This document shows, one piece after another, positions 31,300 through 41,497 of a stretch of 64,000 nucleotides of DNA (positions within the stretch are counted from its first letter, which is position 1; each line of letters starts with the position of its first letter). The position numbers and the translations under genes are program-made. The DNA is taken from the NCBI GenBank assembly GCA_025363205.1, contig JANYEI010000038.1:1-64000 (forward strand), read 5' to 3'. Below the pieces are notes generated by a model. That model was not told where the DNA came from. It did no database searches and saw only the letters and a list, made by a program, of their open reading frames with translations. Source of the stretch: Frigoribacterium sp. (lineage in GTDB: Bacteria; Actinomycetota; Actinomycetes; Actinomycetales; Microbacteriaceae).

Positions 31300-31319
31300 C
31301 GCGGGACTTTAGGCCCCAT
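31300..31319. promoter_or_regulatory. DosR-box-like palindrome (CGCGGGACTTTAGGCCCCAT)
   Basis: Core GGGACTTTAGGCCC versus published DosR core GGGACTWWAGTCCC; between divergent devS and USP/cyd genes. Confidence 0.7.
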
Positions 31320-31372
31320 CGCTTAGTGAGCATCCCTTCATGCTGGGGGAAGAGAGAAGCGGGGGCAGTGTG

Positions 31373-32257
31373 ATGGACAAAATGATCCTTGTCGGAGTAG
31401 ACGGCACTTCGGCGTGCCATGCGGCGATCCGCTGGGCGGTACTTCGGGCAGCAACCCTGCGATCCTGCGTCGTGCTAGTGCACGTCGTCGATGACGAGTG
31501 GGGCATGATCGGCGAACAGTCGATCTCAGAACTCCACCCCTCCGCCTACGCTCTCGTGGAGAAGGACGCGGTCTTCGCCCGTTCGATCGATTCCGCGGTC
31601 ACCGTCAGCACCCGCGTGCTTCTCGGTGATCCGATGGTCGAACTGGGCGTCGTGTCCCGGGAGGTCGGTCTCGTCGTCATCGGAACTCACAAAACAGGTT
31701 TCCTGCACGGACGCGCCTTCGGCTCACGCAGCCTCCAGCTCGCCGCGACGGCGTGGTGCCCGGTCGCCGTGATTCCCGAAGGATCGACAACCGAGCGCCA
31801 TGGGATCGTCGCTGGCATCGACGACTCGGACGCCGGCCGCGCCGCCGTGCGGTTCGCCGCCAACGAAGCACACCGCGTGAATGAGGAGCTGGTGCTGCTG
31901 CGCGCCTGGACCTCCAGCGCGCACGGTTCCGAAGCGGAAGACGGAGCCGCGGAGCAGCGTGCCCGGGATGCCTTGGAGACCCTCGGGTCCCAATCCGTGG
32001 CCCTCGCCCACAGCGCCGGAGACGGGGTGCTGGTGCGCACGCGCACTTTACGTCGCCCGGCGGCGGAAGCTCTCGTCGACGCAGGCATGTCGGCCGAACT
32101 GCTCGTGATTGGCAGCTCTCGGAGGCACGGCGCCCAGATGGCGGCCCTTGGCCCGGTGAGCCACGACGTGCTGCTCAACATCGCCGGACCGACACTCGTC
32201 GTGCACGGCGACACCGAGGCTCGCCCAGAAGCAGAACTGGCCGGCCGAACGAAATGA
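31373..32257 (+). CDS. Universal stress protein (tandem USP)
   Basis: DKMILVGVDGTSACHAAIRWAV...HGIVAGIDDSDAGRAAVRFAANEA...AELLVIGSSRRHGAQMAALGPVSHDVLLNIAGPTLVVH. Confidence 0.88.
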   Translation: MDKMILVGVDGTSACHAAIRWAVLRAATLRSCVVLVHVVDDEWGMIGEQSISELHPSAYALVEKDAVFARSIDSAVTVSTRVLLGDPMVELGVVSREVGLVVIGTHKTGFLHGRAFGSRSLQLAATAWCPVAVIPEGSTTERHGIVAGIDDSDAGRAAVRFAANEAHRVNEELVLLRAWTSSAHGSEAEDGAAEQRARDALETLGSQSVALAHSAGDGVLVRTRTLRRPAAEALVDAGMSAELLVIGSSRRHGAQMAALGPVSHDVLLNIAGPTLVVHGDTEARPEAELAGRTK

Positions 32258-32288
32258 CACCCCTGCCAGATCCGATCCGGAGATATCA

Positions 32289-33698
32289 GTGGACGACATC
32301 CTCAGTCCCCTCGTATTGTCGCAGTGGCAGTTCGGGCTCACCACGATCTACCACTTCCTGTTCATCCCGATCACGATCGGAATGGCCACCACCACAGCGG
32401 TATTCCAGACGGCATGGTACCGAACGGCGAAGGTCAGCTACCTGCATCTCACTCAGTTCTTCGGCAAGATCTTTCTCATCAACTTCGCGATGGGGGTGGT
32501 GACCGGCATCGTGCAGGAGTTTCAGTTCGGAATGAACTGGTCTACCTACTCTCGATTCGTCGGAGATGTTTTCGGCGCTCCGCTCGCCATGGAGGGCCTC
32601 CTCGCCTTCTTCCTCGAGGCCACTTTCATCGGCCTATGGATCTTTGGATGGGACAAACTGCCAAAGGGCCTCCACCTCGCCACGATCTGGATCACGGCCG
32701 CTGGCACCATCCTCTCGGCCTACTTCATCCTCGCGGCGAACGCGTTTATGCAGAATCCGGTCGGCTTCCGTATGAATGAAGCCCGCGGCCGGGCGGAGCT
32801 CACCGACATCTGGGCTGTGCTCACCAACAAGGTTTCGCTCGCGTCGTTTCCGCACACGATCACCGCGTCGTTCATGGTCTCGTCCGCGCTGGTGATCTGC
32901 ATCGCCGCTTGGCATCTCGCCCGCAGGCGGAATCTTGACACCATGCGACCGGCGATGATCTTCGCCCTCTGGACGATGATCGGCGCCGGTATCCTCACGG
33001 TGCTCACCGGCGACCAGCTTGGTCTCGTGATGGTGCAGACGCAGCCGATGAAGATGGCCGCCGCCGAAGCCGCCTACAACACGGTGAATGGGGCGGATGC
33101 CTCGTTCTCGATCTTCACTCTTGGCACACCCGACGGGGTGAACGAACTGTTCTCTATCCGCATTCCGTACCTGCTGTCATTCCTCTCGACTCACACGCTG
33201 AACGGAACCGTCGAGGGAATCAACGACCTGCAGGCGCAATACCGCACGCTCTACGGACCAGGCAACTACGCGCCGGTGGTCTGGATCACCTATTGGGCGT
33301 TCCGCTGGATGATCGGGCTCGGCATGCTCTCGGTGCTGCTCTCGGCCGCTGGCCTCTGGCTGATGCGCAAGGGGCGCCTCCCCAAGAACCCGTGGGTCTG
33401 GCGAGTGGCCGTCTGGGCCTTCCCGCTGCCCCTCGCGGCAATGATCGTCGGCTGGATCTTCACCGAGATGGGCCGCCAGCCGTGGATCGTCTTCAGCCTG
33501 CTCAAGACCAAGGACGGCGTCTCGCCCAATCTCACCGGTCTCGACGTGCTGATCTCGATAGTCGCCTTCACGCTGGTCTACGGCATCCTCGCGGTGGTCG
33601 AATTCCGGCTCCTGAAGCGAGCCGCCCAGAGGGGACCAGAGGGCGCGCCGGTCACCGACGACTCCGAAGTGCCGACCGCCCACGTGACTGTGTACTAA
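32289..33698 (+). CDS. cydA: Cytochrome bd ubiquinol oxidase subunit I
   Basis: LSQWQFGLTTIYHFLFIPITIGMATTTAVFQT...GVVTGIVQEFQFGMNWSTYSRFVGDVFGAPLAMEGLLAFFLEATFIGLWIFGWDKL. Confidence 0.96.
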   Translation: MDDILSPLVLSQWQFGLTTIYHFLFIPITIGMATTTAVFQTAWYRTAKVSYLHLTQFFGKIFLINFAMGVVTGIVQEFQFGMNWSTYSRFVGDVFGAPLAMEGLLAFFLEATFIGLWIFGWDKLPKGLHLATIWITAAGTILSAYFILAANAFMQNPVGFRMNEARGRAELTDIWAVLTNKVSLASFPHTITASFMVSSALVICIAAWHLARRRNLDTMRPAMIFALWTMIGAGILTVLTGDQLGLVMVQTQPMKMAAAEAAYNTVNGADASFSIFTLGTPDGVNELFSIRIPYLLSFLSTHTLNGTVEGINDLQAQYRTLYGPGNYAPVVWITYWAFRWMIGLGMLSVLLSAAGLWLMRKGRLPKNPWVWRVAVWAFPLPLAAMIVGWIFTEMGRQPWIVFSLLKTKDGVSPNLTGLDVLISIVAFTLVYGILAVVEFRLLKRAAQRGPEGAPVTDDSEVPTAHVTVY

Positions 33699-33718
33699 GA
33701 AACAACGCTAAGGAATAG

Positions 33719-34771
33719 ATGATGGATCTCAATATTCTGTGGTTCTGGATTGTCGGCTTCTTCTTCATCGGATATTTCGTGCTCGACGGCTTCGACTTCG
33801 GGGTCGGGATGGCGCTGCCATTTCTTGGTCGGGACGAGATCGATCGCCGCGTCATGATCAACACGATCGGACCGGTCTGGGATCTCAACGAGACCTGGCT
33901 GATCGTGGCGGGTGCTTCGCTGTTCGCCGCCTTCCCGGAGTGGTACGCCACACTGTTCAGCGGTTTCTACCTCGCACTTCTCCTCATCCTGCTCGCACTG
34001 ATCGCTCGTGGTGTCTCGTTCGAATATCGCCACCACCGGCCGGAATCGCGCTGGAAGAAATGGTTCGACGGCATGATCGTGGTGGGGTCGGCTGTACCGG
34101 CGCTGCTGTGGGGAGTGGCGTTCGCCAACATCGTGCAGGGGGTTCCGCTCAACGCCGGCCACAACTATACCGGCACGCTGTTTGACCTGCTCAACCCCTA
34201 CGCACTGCTCGGTGGGCTCACGACGCTCATGCTGTTCTTCACACACGGCGTTGTGTTCATTTCGCTCAAGACGGACGGCGACCTGCGACTGCGGGCCAGG
34301 AGACTCGCCATGCGGTCGGGGGCGATCACCATCCTCGTCGCTGCGGTCTTCCTCCTGTGGACCAACCTCGCCCATGGTCAGGTCGCGTCCTGGCTGCTCG
34401 CCCTACTGGCAGCGGTGCTCCTGATCGGATCGTTCTTCGCCAATCTCCGCGGACGGGAGCGCTACGCGTTCGGACTCATGGCCGGCACGATCGCCATCGC
34501 GGTCGCGAGTCTCTTCGCGGCACTCTTCCCCGACGTGATGCCGGCGAGCAATGATGTGGCCAACAGCCTCACGATCGCGAACGCGTCGAGTACTCCCTAC
34601 ACCCTCTCGGTGATGAGTTGGGTCGCCCTTGCGGTGCTGCCCTTCGTGCTCGCCTACCAGGCCTACACGTACTGGGTGTTCCGCAAGCGCATCACCCGGG
34701 CGTCGATCCCAGAGGACACGCAGCCGCTTGCCGACTCCCCGTCCGCATCGGCACCTGTGCTCGGCGGCTGA
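33719..34771 (+). CDS. cydB: Cytochrome bd ubiquinol oxidase subunit II
   Basis: LNILWFWIVGFFFIGYFVLDGFDFGVGMALPFLGRDEIDRRVMINTIGPVWDLNETWLIVAGASLFAAFPEWYAT. Confidence 0.96.
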   Translation: MMDLNILWFWIVGFFFIGYFVLDGFDFGVGMALPFLGRDEIDRRVMINTIGPVWDLNETWLIVAGASLFAAFPEWYATLFSGFYLALLLILLALIARGVSFEYRHHRPESRWKKWFDGMIVVGSAVPALLWGVAFANIVQGVPLNAGHNYTGTLFDLLNPYALLGGLTTLMLFFTHGVVFISLKTDGDLRLRARRLAMRSGAITILVAAVFLLWTNLAHGQVASWLLALLAAVLLIGSFFANLRGRERYAFGLMAGTIAIAVASLFAALFPDVMPASNDVANSLTIANASSTPYTLSVMSWVALAVLPFVLAYQAYTYWVFRKRITRASIPEDTQPLADSPSASAPVLGG

Positions 34772-34775
34772 GTCG

Positions 34776-36449
34776 ATGCGTCCCCTTGATCCCCGGCTGC
34801 TGCGTTATGCGACAGCGGCCCGCACCTTCTTCGGAGTGGGCGTCGTACTGGGGATCGTGAGGACGGCAGCGACTGTTGCGTTCTGCTTGGTGCTCTCGCA
34901 GGCGATCGTTGGGGCGATCAACGGACGGTCATTCACCGAATTGCTACCCGACATCCTGACCATTGCCGGTGTCGGGATCCTGAGAGCTGGCACGATCTGG
35001 GTGATGGATGTTGCGGCGGCCCGCGGTGCCGCTGCGGTGAAAAGCCAGTTGCGCCGGCGACTCGTCACCGGCCTCGCCCGGCTCGGCCCCGGCTGGCTCA
35101 GCGGGCGCAACCGAATGGATGTCGTGACGACCGCGGGCGCCGGCCTTGACGCGCTCGACGGCTACTTTTCGCTCTTCCTCCCCCAGCTCATCCTCACCGC
35201 GATCGCGACTCCGCTGGTGATCGTCGCGATTTTTCTTCAGGACCTGACCAGCGGCATCCTCGTGGTCGTCGCGTTGCCACTAATCCCGATCTTCATGATC
35301 CTGATTGGGCTGGCGACCCAGACGGTGCAAAGGCGCCAATGGCTGGTGCTCGCACGGATGTCAAGCCGGTTTCTCGATGTGGTCGGCGGGCTCGCCACTC
35401 TCAAGATTTTCGGCCGACAGCATCGCCAGGCGGCCCGCATCGAGTCGCTCACCGAGACCTACCGTGTCGAGACGATGAAAGTGCTGCGCATTTCATTTCT
35501 CAGCGGCTTCGCTCTCGAGCTGATCGGCAGCCTCTCGGTGGCGCTGGTGGCGGTGTCCGTTGGGTTGCGGCTGGTCGACGGAAGCCTCGGACTCGCTGTC
35601 GGACTCTTCGTGCTTCTGCTAGTACCGGAGGCATTCCTGCCGCTGCGCCAGGTGGGAGCGAACTATCACGCGGCCGCGAATGGAGTCGCCGCCGCGGAGG
35701 ATGTCTTCGAAATCCTCGATGCCGCGCTCGCGGTGACGAGAGAGTCGGAGGCGCTCGGCGACCGGGCGACGTCTCTCATTCGTAGCGAGCTGCGCTTCAG
35801 CGAGGTGAGTGTGCGCCACGAGGGGAGGGCCGTGGTTGACCGCTTCTCCGCGGTGATCCGCCCGGGTCGGCTGACGGTCCTTGCCGGTCCGAGTGGATCG
35901 GGAAAATCATCCCTTCTGGCCGCCCTCCTCGGCTTTGTGCCATTCGACGGCAGGATCGAGATCGGTGCCGCGGGCGAAATCGGTGCCGCGGGCGAAATCA
36001 GTGCCGCGCGCACGGCCGGCGATCGTCGTTCGCGAACAGCGTGGGCGGGACAGGGAGCGCCGCTGCTCGAGGGCACAGTCGCCAGCAATGTCGCGCTAGG
36101 TGCGCTGCAGCCGGACATCACGCTCGTGCGCCGCGCGCTCACCCTGGCCGCGCTCGGCTCACTCGACCCCGAATTGCCGGTGAGTGCAACGGGCAGCGGA
36201 CTCTCCGGCGGGCAGGCCGCGCGGGTGGTGGCCGCCCGAGCGATTTACCGCGGTATCGACCGATACTGTCCCGTTCTGGTCTTCGACGAACCCAGCGCCG
36301 CCCTCGATTGCCGCGCTGAAGCAGAATTACTCCGAGGGCTCCGTCGGCTGGCCGACGAGGGCTACACCGTGCTCGTCGTTAGCCATCGACCGGCGATCAT
36401 CGCAGCGGCGGACGAACAGATCGCACTGGGGGTCGCCCTGCATGTTTGA
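34776..36449 (+). CDS. cydD: Thiol reductant ABC exporter subunit CydD
   Basis: MRPLDPRLLRYATAARTFFGVGVVLG...AGPSGSGKSSLLAALLGF...LSGGQAARVVAARAI; directly after cydB. Confidence 0.9.
   Translation: MRPLDPRLLRYATAARTFFGVGVVLGIVRTAATVAFCLVLSQAIVGAINGRSFTELLPDILTIAGVGILRAGTIWVMDVAAARGAAAVKSQLRRRLVTGLARLGPGWLSGRNRMDVVTTAGAGLDALDGYFSLFLPQLILTAIATPLVIVAIFLQDLTSGILVVVALPLIPIFMILIGLATQTVQRRQWLVLARMSSRFLDVVGGLATLKIFGRQHRQAARIESLTETYRVETMKVLRISFLSGFALELIGSLSVALVAVSVGLRLVDGSLGLAVGLFVLLLVPEAFLPLRQVGANYHAAANGVAAAEDVFEILDAALAVTRESEALGDRATSLIRSELRFSEVSVRHEGRAVVDRFSAVIRPGRLTVLAGPSGSGKSSLLAALLGFVPFDGRIEIGAAGEIGAAGEISAARTAGDRRSRTAWAGQGAPLLEGTVASNVALGALQPDITLVRRALTLAALGSLDPELPVSATGSGLSGGQAARVVAARAIYRGIDRYCPVLVFDEPSAALDCRAEAELLRGLRRLADEGYTVLVVSHRPAIIAAADEQIALGVALHV
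35961..36014 (+). repeat. In-frame 18-bp tandem repeat in cydD (ATCGGTGCCGCGGGCGAA x2 plus a degenerate copy)
   Basis: Encodes IGAAGE-IGAAGE-ISAART between Walker A and the Q-loop. Confidence 0.9.
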
Positions 36450-38244
36450 GACCACCTCTGACACCCGGCTCAGTGCAGAATCACCCACTGGTGCCGTTCT
36501 GCGCCTCGCCCAGCCGCCCCTTCGCCGGTTCATGCCAGGGGTGTTTTTCGGAGTGATCTCCGCGCTCAGTTCGGTGGGTCTCCTCGCGACATCCGCCTGG
36601 CTTATCACCCGCGCGGCGGAGCATCCGCCCATCCTGTTCCTCGGTGCAGCGATCGTGGGCGTTCGCGCGTTTGCGCTGCTTCGTGCCACCGCTCGCTATG
36701 ACGAGCGACTCAGCAGTCACGACGCGGCGTTCCGTCAACTCTCGGCTCTGCGGGTCGGGATCTACCGGCGGCTGGTGCCGCTCGCGCCTGACGGACTGCG
36801 AGGGAGCGCTGGCGGAGCGGGGCGTGGCGACTTGCTTGCCCGACTGGTGAACGATGTCGATGAACTGCAGAACATGCCGCTGCGAGTTGTGCAGCCGCTG
36901 CTGGTGACTGTTGTCACCGCCGTGCTCAGCGTGGTGGGCGTGAGCATCGTCCTGCCGTCCGCCGGTGTCGCCCTCGCGGTGGCGCTCCTGCTGGCGTTCG
37001 GCGCTGCCACCCTCGTGCAGTCGGCGATCGCCGGGCGGGCCGAACGATCGATCGCTCCGCTGCGGGGTGCTCTCGCGGACCAGCTGCTCGATTACGTATC
37101 GAACATCGATGTGCTGGTCGCGTTCGATGCTCTCCCGGGGCGAATCGCCCGGGTCGAGGCCGCAGACCACCGCCTTCGCGTTGCCACTCTCGCCTGTGCC
37201 GGTGCTGCCGGAGCAACCTCCGCCATCCTGGCCGCTCTCGCCACCCTCGCCTCTGCCGCCGCGCTGCTGGTCGGCGTGCCGGCGCTCGGGCACGGACTGG
37301 AAGGACCCGCCCTCACGGTGATCGCTCTCATTCCCCTGGCTGTCTTCGAGGTCGTCGCGAGCGCACCGCTCGCTCTCGGAGCGTTCAGGCAGGTGCACGC
37401 GAGCGCCAGGCGGGTGGCGGAGGCGACCCCGGTTAGTATCCCGACAGAGATACCGACCGAGCCCGCTGCGCCTCGCTCCGGCAGAGCGTCACAAGCCGGC
37501 ACCCGTGCTGAGACGGTGCAAGTGACGGTGCCGGTGCTTCAGCTCACCGGGGTCGGCGCAGGCTGGCCTGGTGAATCCAGCCTCGCTTTCAGTGGCCTCG
37601 ACCTCAGCTTGAGTCGCGGTGATCGTGTTGTCGTCGAGGGCGCGTCGGGCTCCGGCAAAACGACTCTCGCCCACGTACTGGTGCGCTTCCTTGATTACAC
37701 CGGCAGCTACCGCATCGGCGGCATCGAGGCGAGACAACTGTCGGCCGACTCCGTGCGTGCCATCGTGGGCCTCTGTGAGCAGTCACCGTACCTGTTCGAC
37801 GAAGACATCCGCCAGAATCTGCTATTTGCCCATGATTCCGCGACCGACGAGCAACTCGTGGCAGTGCTTGCCCGGGTCGGCCTTGCCGATTGGATGCGGG
37901 AGCGCGGCGGTCTTTCGGCCCGCGTGGGCGACGGTGGTGACCTCGTCTCCGGTGGACAGGCACAGCGCCTCGCCCTGGCGCGTGCCCTGCTCGCGAACTT
38001 CCCGGTGATCGTGTTCGACGAGCCGACAGCCAACGTGGATCCCGAGCTCGCTACCCAGCTGATGCGGGACATCCTCGCGGTCGCCGGGGGCGTCTCCGGT
38101 GACGATCAGCGCACCGTGATTGTGATCTCACACACGCCCGTACCCGCGGATCTCGTCTCATACCGCGTTCGACTCGCGACGTCTGACCGGACCTTTCCCG
38201 CCAGCCCGGCAAGCCCTCCATCCGCCGAAAACGATCGCCACTGA
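36442..38244 (+). CDS. cydC: Thiol reductant ABC exporter subunit CydC
   Basis: FFGVISALSSVGLLATSAWLITRAAEHPPILFLGAAIVGVRAFALLRATARYDERLSSHDAAFRQLSALR...EGASGSGKTTLAHVL...VSGGQAQRLALARALL. Confidence 0.92.
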   Translation: MFETTSDTRLSAESPTGAVLRLAQPPLRRFMPGVFFGVISALSSVGLLATSAWLITRAAEHPPILFLGAAIVGVRAFALLRATARYDERLSSHDAAFRQLSALRVGIYRRLVPLAPDGLRGSAGGAGRGDLLARLVNDVDELQNMPLRVVQPLLVTVVTAVLSVVGVSIVLPSAGVALAVALLLAFGAATLVQSAIAGRAERSIAPLRGALADQLLDYVSNIDVLVAFDALPGRIARVEAADHRLRVATLACAGAAGATSAILAALATLASAAALLVGVPALGHGLEGPALTVIALIPLAVFEVVASAPLALGAFRQVHASARRVAEATPVSIPTEIPTEPAAPRSGRASQAGTRAETVQVTVPVLQLTGVGAGWPGESSLAFSGLDLSLSRGDRVVVEGASGSGKTTLAHVLVRFLDYTGSYRIGGIEARQLSADSVRAIVGLCEQSPYLFDEDIRQNLLFAHDSATDEQLVAVLARVGLADWMRERGGLSARVGDGGDLVSGGQAQRLALARALLANFPVIVFDEPTANVDPELATQLMRDILAVAGGVSGDDQRTVIVISHTPVPADLVSYRVRLATSDRTFPASPASPPSAENDRH

Positions 38245-38283
38245 ACATGGATGTCAGCACGCTGCACGTGGTGCCGACCGAAA

Positions 38284-40905
38284 TCAGCGGGCCCGGGTTT
38301 CTGCGGACTGCGGAGCCTGAGCCGTGCTGACGGTGCTGATGTTGGATGGAGCAACTGGTCCGCGGTCGAACCCCGACCAGGGCGCGCGCTTCACGAGTTC
38401 GAGACTTCCCAGGTAGAGAGCCCCCAGCGCGAACAGCATCAGCACCATGCCAAGCGGTGGCGCGGTGAACCCGATCGCGCTCGACACGGGCAGGAACGGG
38501 ATGAGGAGAGTCAGCAGTGCGACGGCGGCTACCGCGCCTCCGAAGAGTGTGTCGGGACGGCTGCGGAAGAATACGCGCCGGGTGCGGAGTGAGATCAGCA
38601 CGATCATCTGGGTGAGCGCGGACTCGATGAACCAGCCACTCTGGAATAGCGCCTCCGAGGCGTGGAAGACGGTGATCAGCAGCGCGAACGTCGCGAGATC
38701 GAATACCGTGCTGATTGCTCCGAAGACGATCATGAACCGGCGCACCGACCGGAGGCTCCAGCGCCCCGGACCCTCAAGGCGCTCTGGATCGACGTGATCA
38801 CGCGAGAGCAACATGCTAGGGAGGTCGGCGAGGAAATTGAGCAGCAGGATCTGGCCGGGGAGCATCGGCAGGAAGGGCAATACCGCCGAGGCAATCACCA
38901 TGCTCAGAACGTTGCCGAAGTTGGAACTCGAGGCGAACCGCACGTACTTGAGCGTGTTGGCGAAGGTACGCCGACCGAGCCGTACCCCGTCGGCGACGAC
39001 GGCGAGACTCTTCTCGGTAAGCACGATCGCGGCCGCCTCGCGCGCAACATCCGTTGCGCCGTCGACGGAAATGCCGACATCGGCAGCGTGGAGTGCTGAG
39101 CTGTCGTTGATTCCGTCGCCGAGGAATCCTACGGTCTGCCGCCCCGCCTTGAGAGCGGAGACGATCTCTTCTTTGTGCCGGGGTTCCACCTCGGCAAAGA
39201 CGTCACATTCGGTGACCGCTCGACGTAGTCTGGCCGGGCTCATCCGGTCGATGTCGGTGCCGGTGATGACGAGCCGGGAGCGCAAGCCGATTCGCGATGC
39301 TACCGACTGGGAAACGAACCGGTTATCCCCGCTGACCATAATGATCCGCACACCGAGCGAAGACAGGTCGGCGACTTCGAGCGTTACGTCGTCTTTGACA
39401 TCGTCCCGAAAACTGAGAAGCCCCTGGAAGTCGAGCGCCGATTCCGCCGCGACAGTGATCGCCTCCCCCGACCGCAGAGACCTGGTCGCAATGCCGATTG
39501 CCCGGAAGCCATCGACTCCGAGGCCACGGTAGTGGTCTCGCACCAGCTGGAAGGCAGCAGGCGATGAATCCCCACGCACGGTGTCACACGCCGAGAGCAC
39601 GGATTCGACCGAACCCTTCATGACCAGCGTCGGCGTGCCGGCGATCGCCACTCCAACGGAGAGTCTTTTGCGCTGGAAGTCGTAGGGCACCTCACCAAGC
39701 GAGACAGCAACCGACGGTCGGTGCACCCTCAGGATTGCGTCATCGAGCGGATTGCGGTACCCCTGTTGCAGCGCCGCGTTGAGGGCACCGAGTTCGAGTA
39801 TTGCGTCGTCAGGAGAGCCATCAGGTGCCAGCGTGCTGTCGAATTCGACGGTGCCGCCGGTGAGTGTGCCCGTCTTGTCGGTGCACAGCACCGTGAGCGA
39901 ACCGAGGTCCTCGATCACGTCGAGCCTCTTCACGATCACGTGATGTTTCGCGAGGTTTCGGGCGCCGGCCGAGAGGCTCACCGACACGATGGCCGGAAGC
40001 ATCTGCGGAGTCACCCCCACAGCGAGCGCGAGCGAGAACAGCAGCGCATCGAGAAGAGGACGCCCGAGCAAGAGATTGATGACGAAGACCGCGATCGTGA
40101 GCGCTATCGTCACCTGCAGCAGAAGGATGCCGAATCGGCTGAGTCCATGCTCGAATGCGGTCGGTGCCGGGCGGCGGACCAGCCGGGTGGCGACGGCCCC
40201 GAATTCGGTGTCCCGGCCGGTGAAGACCACGAGAGCGCTGGCGGTGCCGCTCACCACATGCGTACCCCGGAAGACGCAGTTCGTGCGCGAAGCGAGAGGA
40301 GTTTCGGGGGCGAGGGCATCAGCGGGAGACTTGTCAACCGGAATGGCCTCGCCGGTCAGCGCAGACTCGTCGATGACGAGACTCTGTGCGGTGACGAGAC
40401 GACAGTCGCCCGGCACGACGTCACCGGCCGACAGGCGAAGGATGTCCCCCGCCAGCACATCGTCGAGCACCAGCGTGAGGGGCGCACCAGCGCGTTCGAC
40501 ATCGACCGTCGATGACACGCTGGCGAGGAGCAGATGAACGTCACGGGAAGCGCGCAACTCCTGGGCGAAACCGAGTGCCGCGCTCGCGAGTACGATCGCC
40601 CCGATGATTATTCCGTCGGTGGCATCGCCGACAGCGATCGCGATCGCGGCCGCCATGACCAGGATGAGAGTCACCGGTGAGAGAAACTGTCGTGCGGCGA
40701 GCATAGGCCAGGAGAGCCGCCGGGGCGGCAGTTTTTCGGGCCGGGCACGCGCCGCGATCGACTCCACTGAAGACAGCGGTTCAGACCACAACGCAGCGTG
40801 GGCCGAGATTCCGCGCAGTGCAGTGCCGGCACGGGCAACGTCGGCGACCCTCGTCGCAGCGGGGCGCTCTACCGGCGTCGTCAATGAACTACGAGCACCG
40901 GGCAA
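38284..40905 (-). CDS. Cation-transporting P-type ATPase (MgtA/CtpF-like)
   Basis: VLCTDKTGTLTGG, SALTGEAIPVDKSP, GFLGDGINDSSALHAADVGISVDGATDVAREAA; C-terminal cation ATPase TM bundle. Confidence 0.88.
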   Translation of the reverse strand: MPGARSSLTTPVERPAATRVADVARAGTALRGISAHAALWSEPLSSVESIAARARPEKLPPRRLSWPMLAARQFLSPVTLILVMAAAIAIAVGDATDGIIIGAIVLASAALGFAQELRASRDVHLLLASVSSTVDVERAGAPLTLVLDDVLAGDILRLSAGDVVPGDCRLVTAQSLVIDESALTGEAIPVDKSPADALAPETPLASRTNCVFRGTHVVSGTASALVVFTGRDTEFGAVATRLVRRPAPTAFEHGLSRFGILLLQVTIALTIAVFVINLLLGRPLLDALLFSLALAVGVTPQMLPAIVSVSLSAGARNLAKHHVIVKRLDVIEDLGSLTVLCTDKTGTLTGGTVEFDSTLAPDGSPDDAILELGALNAALQQGYRNPLDDAILRVHRPSVAVSLGEVPYDFQRKRLSVGVAIAGTPTLVMKGSVESVLSACDTVRGDSSPAAFQLVRDHYRGLGVDGFRAIGIATRSLRSGEAITVAAESALDFQGLLSFRDDVKDDVTLEVADLSSLGVRIIMVSGDNRFVSQSVASRIGLRSRLVITGTDIDRMSPARLRRAVTECDVFAEVEPRHKEEIVSALKAGRQTVGFLGDGINDSSALHAADVGISVDGATDVAREAAAIVLTEKSLAVVADGVRLGRRTFANTLKYVRFASSSNFGNVLSMVIASAVLPFLPMLPGQILLLNFLADLPSMLLSRDHVDPERLEGPGRWSLRSVRRFMIVFGAISTVFDLATFALLITVFHASEALFQSGWFIESALTQMIVLISLRTRRVFFRSRPDTLFGGAVAAVALLTLLIPFLPVSSAIGFTAPPLGMVLMLFALGALYLGSLELVKRAPWSGFDRGPVAPSNISTVSTAQAPQSAETRAR

Positions 40906-41444
40906 TGGGCCTTTTCGGCGCAGGCGGAACTGACCGATCCGAGCAGCAGTCCCACCACTCCCCCGTGACCGCGGCTGCCGACGACGAGCATCTCCGCGCC
41001 AACACTCGCGTCAATGAGTTTCTGAGCTGCATTCCCTTCGAAGGAGCTGGTGCTCACCCATCCCGGCAGTACCGCCCCGAACTGCTGGCTAAGAGCGCCG
41101 TTCATAATCTCTGTCGCGTCGTTTTCGGGCGACCATTCAGAAATGCTGATGTCGGCGTAGGCGGCAAAGTACTTCCAGGTGGTGACGATCTGCACTCTGG
41201 TGTTCAGGGAACTCGCAAGGCTCACGGCCTTGGCAAGGGCGCGAAGGGAAGGGTCGGATCCGTCCACTCCCACGACTATTCGCCCCTTCCGCAGCGGCTC
41301 GGCGAGGGTCGGACGCTCCGTGGCGGCGGTCGTCACGTCACCCGCGGCGTTGCGGGTGAGGTCGTCCGCTTCGTAGCGAGCCCCGTCGGGGTGGGCGACG
41401 AAGTGAGAAGGCTGGGTAGCTGAGGTTCCGGTCATCTGTTGCAT
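40881..41444 (-). CDS. Universal stress protein
   Basis: GRIVVGVDGSDPSLRALAKAVSLASSLNTRVQIVTTW...GAEMLVVGSRGHGGVVGLLLGSVSSACAEKAHCPVLVVH. Confidence 0.9.
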   Translation of the reverse strand: MQQMTGTSATQPSHFVAHPDGARYEADDLTRNAAGDVTTAATERPTLAEPLRKGRIVVGVDGSDPSLRALAKAVSLASSLNTRVQIVTTWKYFAAYADISISEWSPENDATEIMNGALSQQFGAVLPGWVSTSSFEGNAAQKLIDASVGAEMLVVGSRGHGGVVGLLLGSVSSACAEKAHCPVLVVH

Positions 41445-41477
41445 GAGACTAGTTCACGCCCGAGCGACCTTCCGAAC

Positions 41478-41497
41478 CTAGGGACCTAAGACCCGAT
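41478..41497. promoter_or_regulatory. DosR-box-like palindrome (CTAGGGACCTAAGACCCGAT)
   Basis: Core GGGACCTAAGACCC, about 35 nt upstream of the USP start. Confidence 0.6.
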
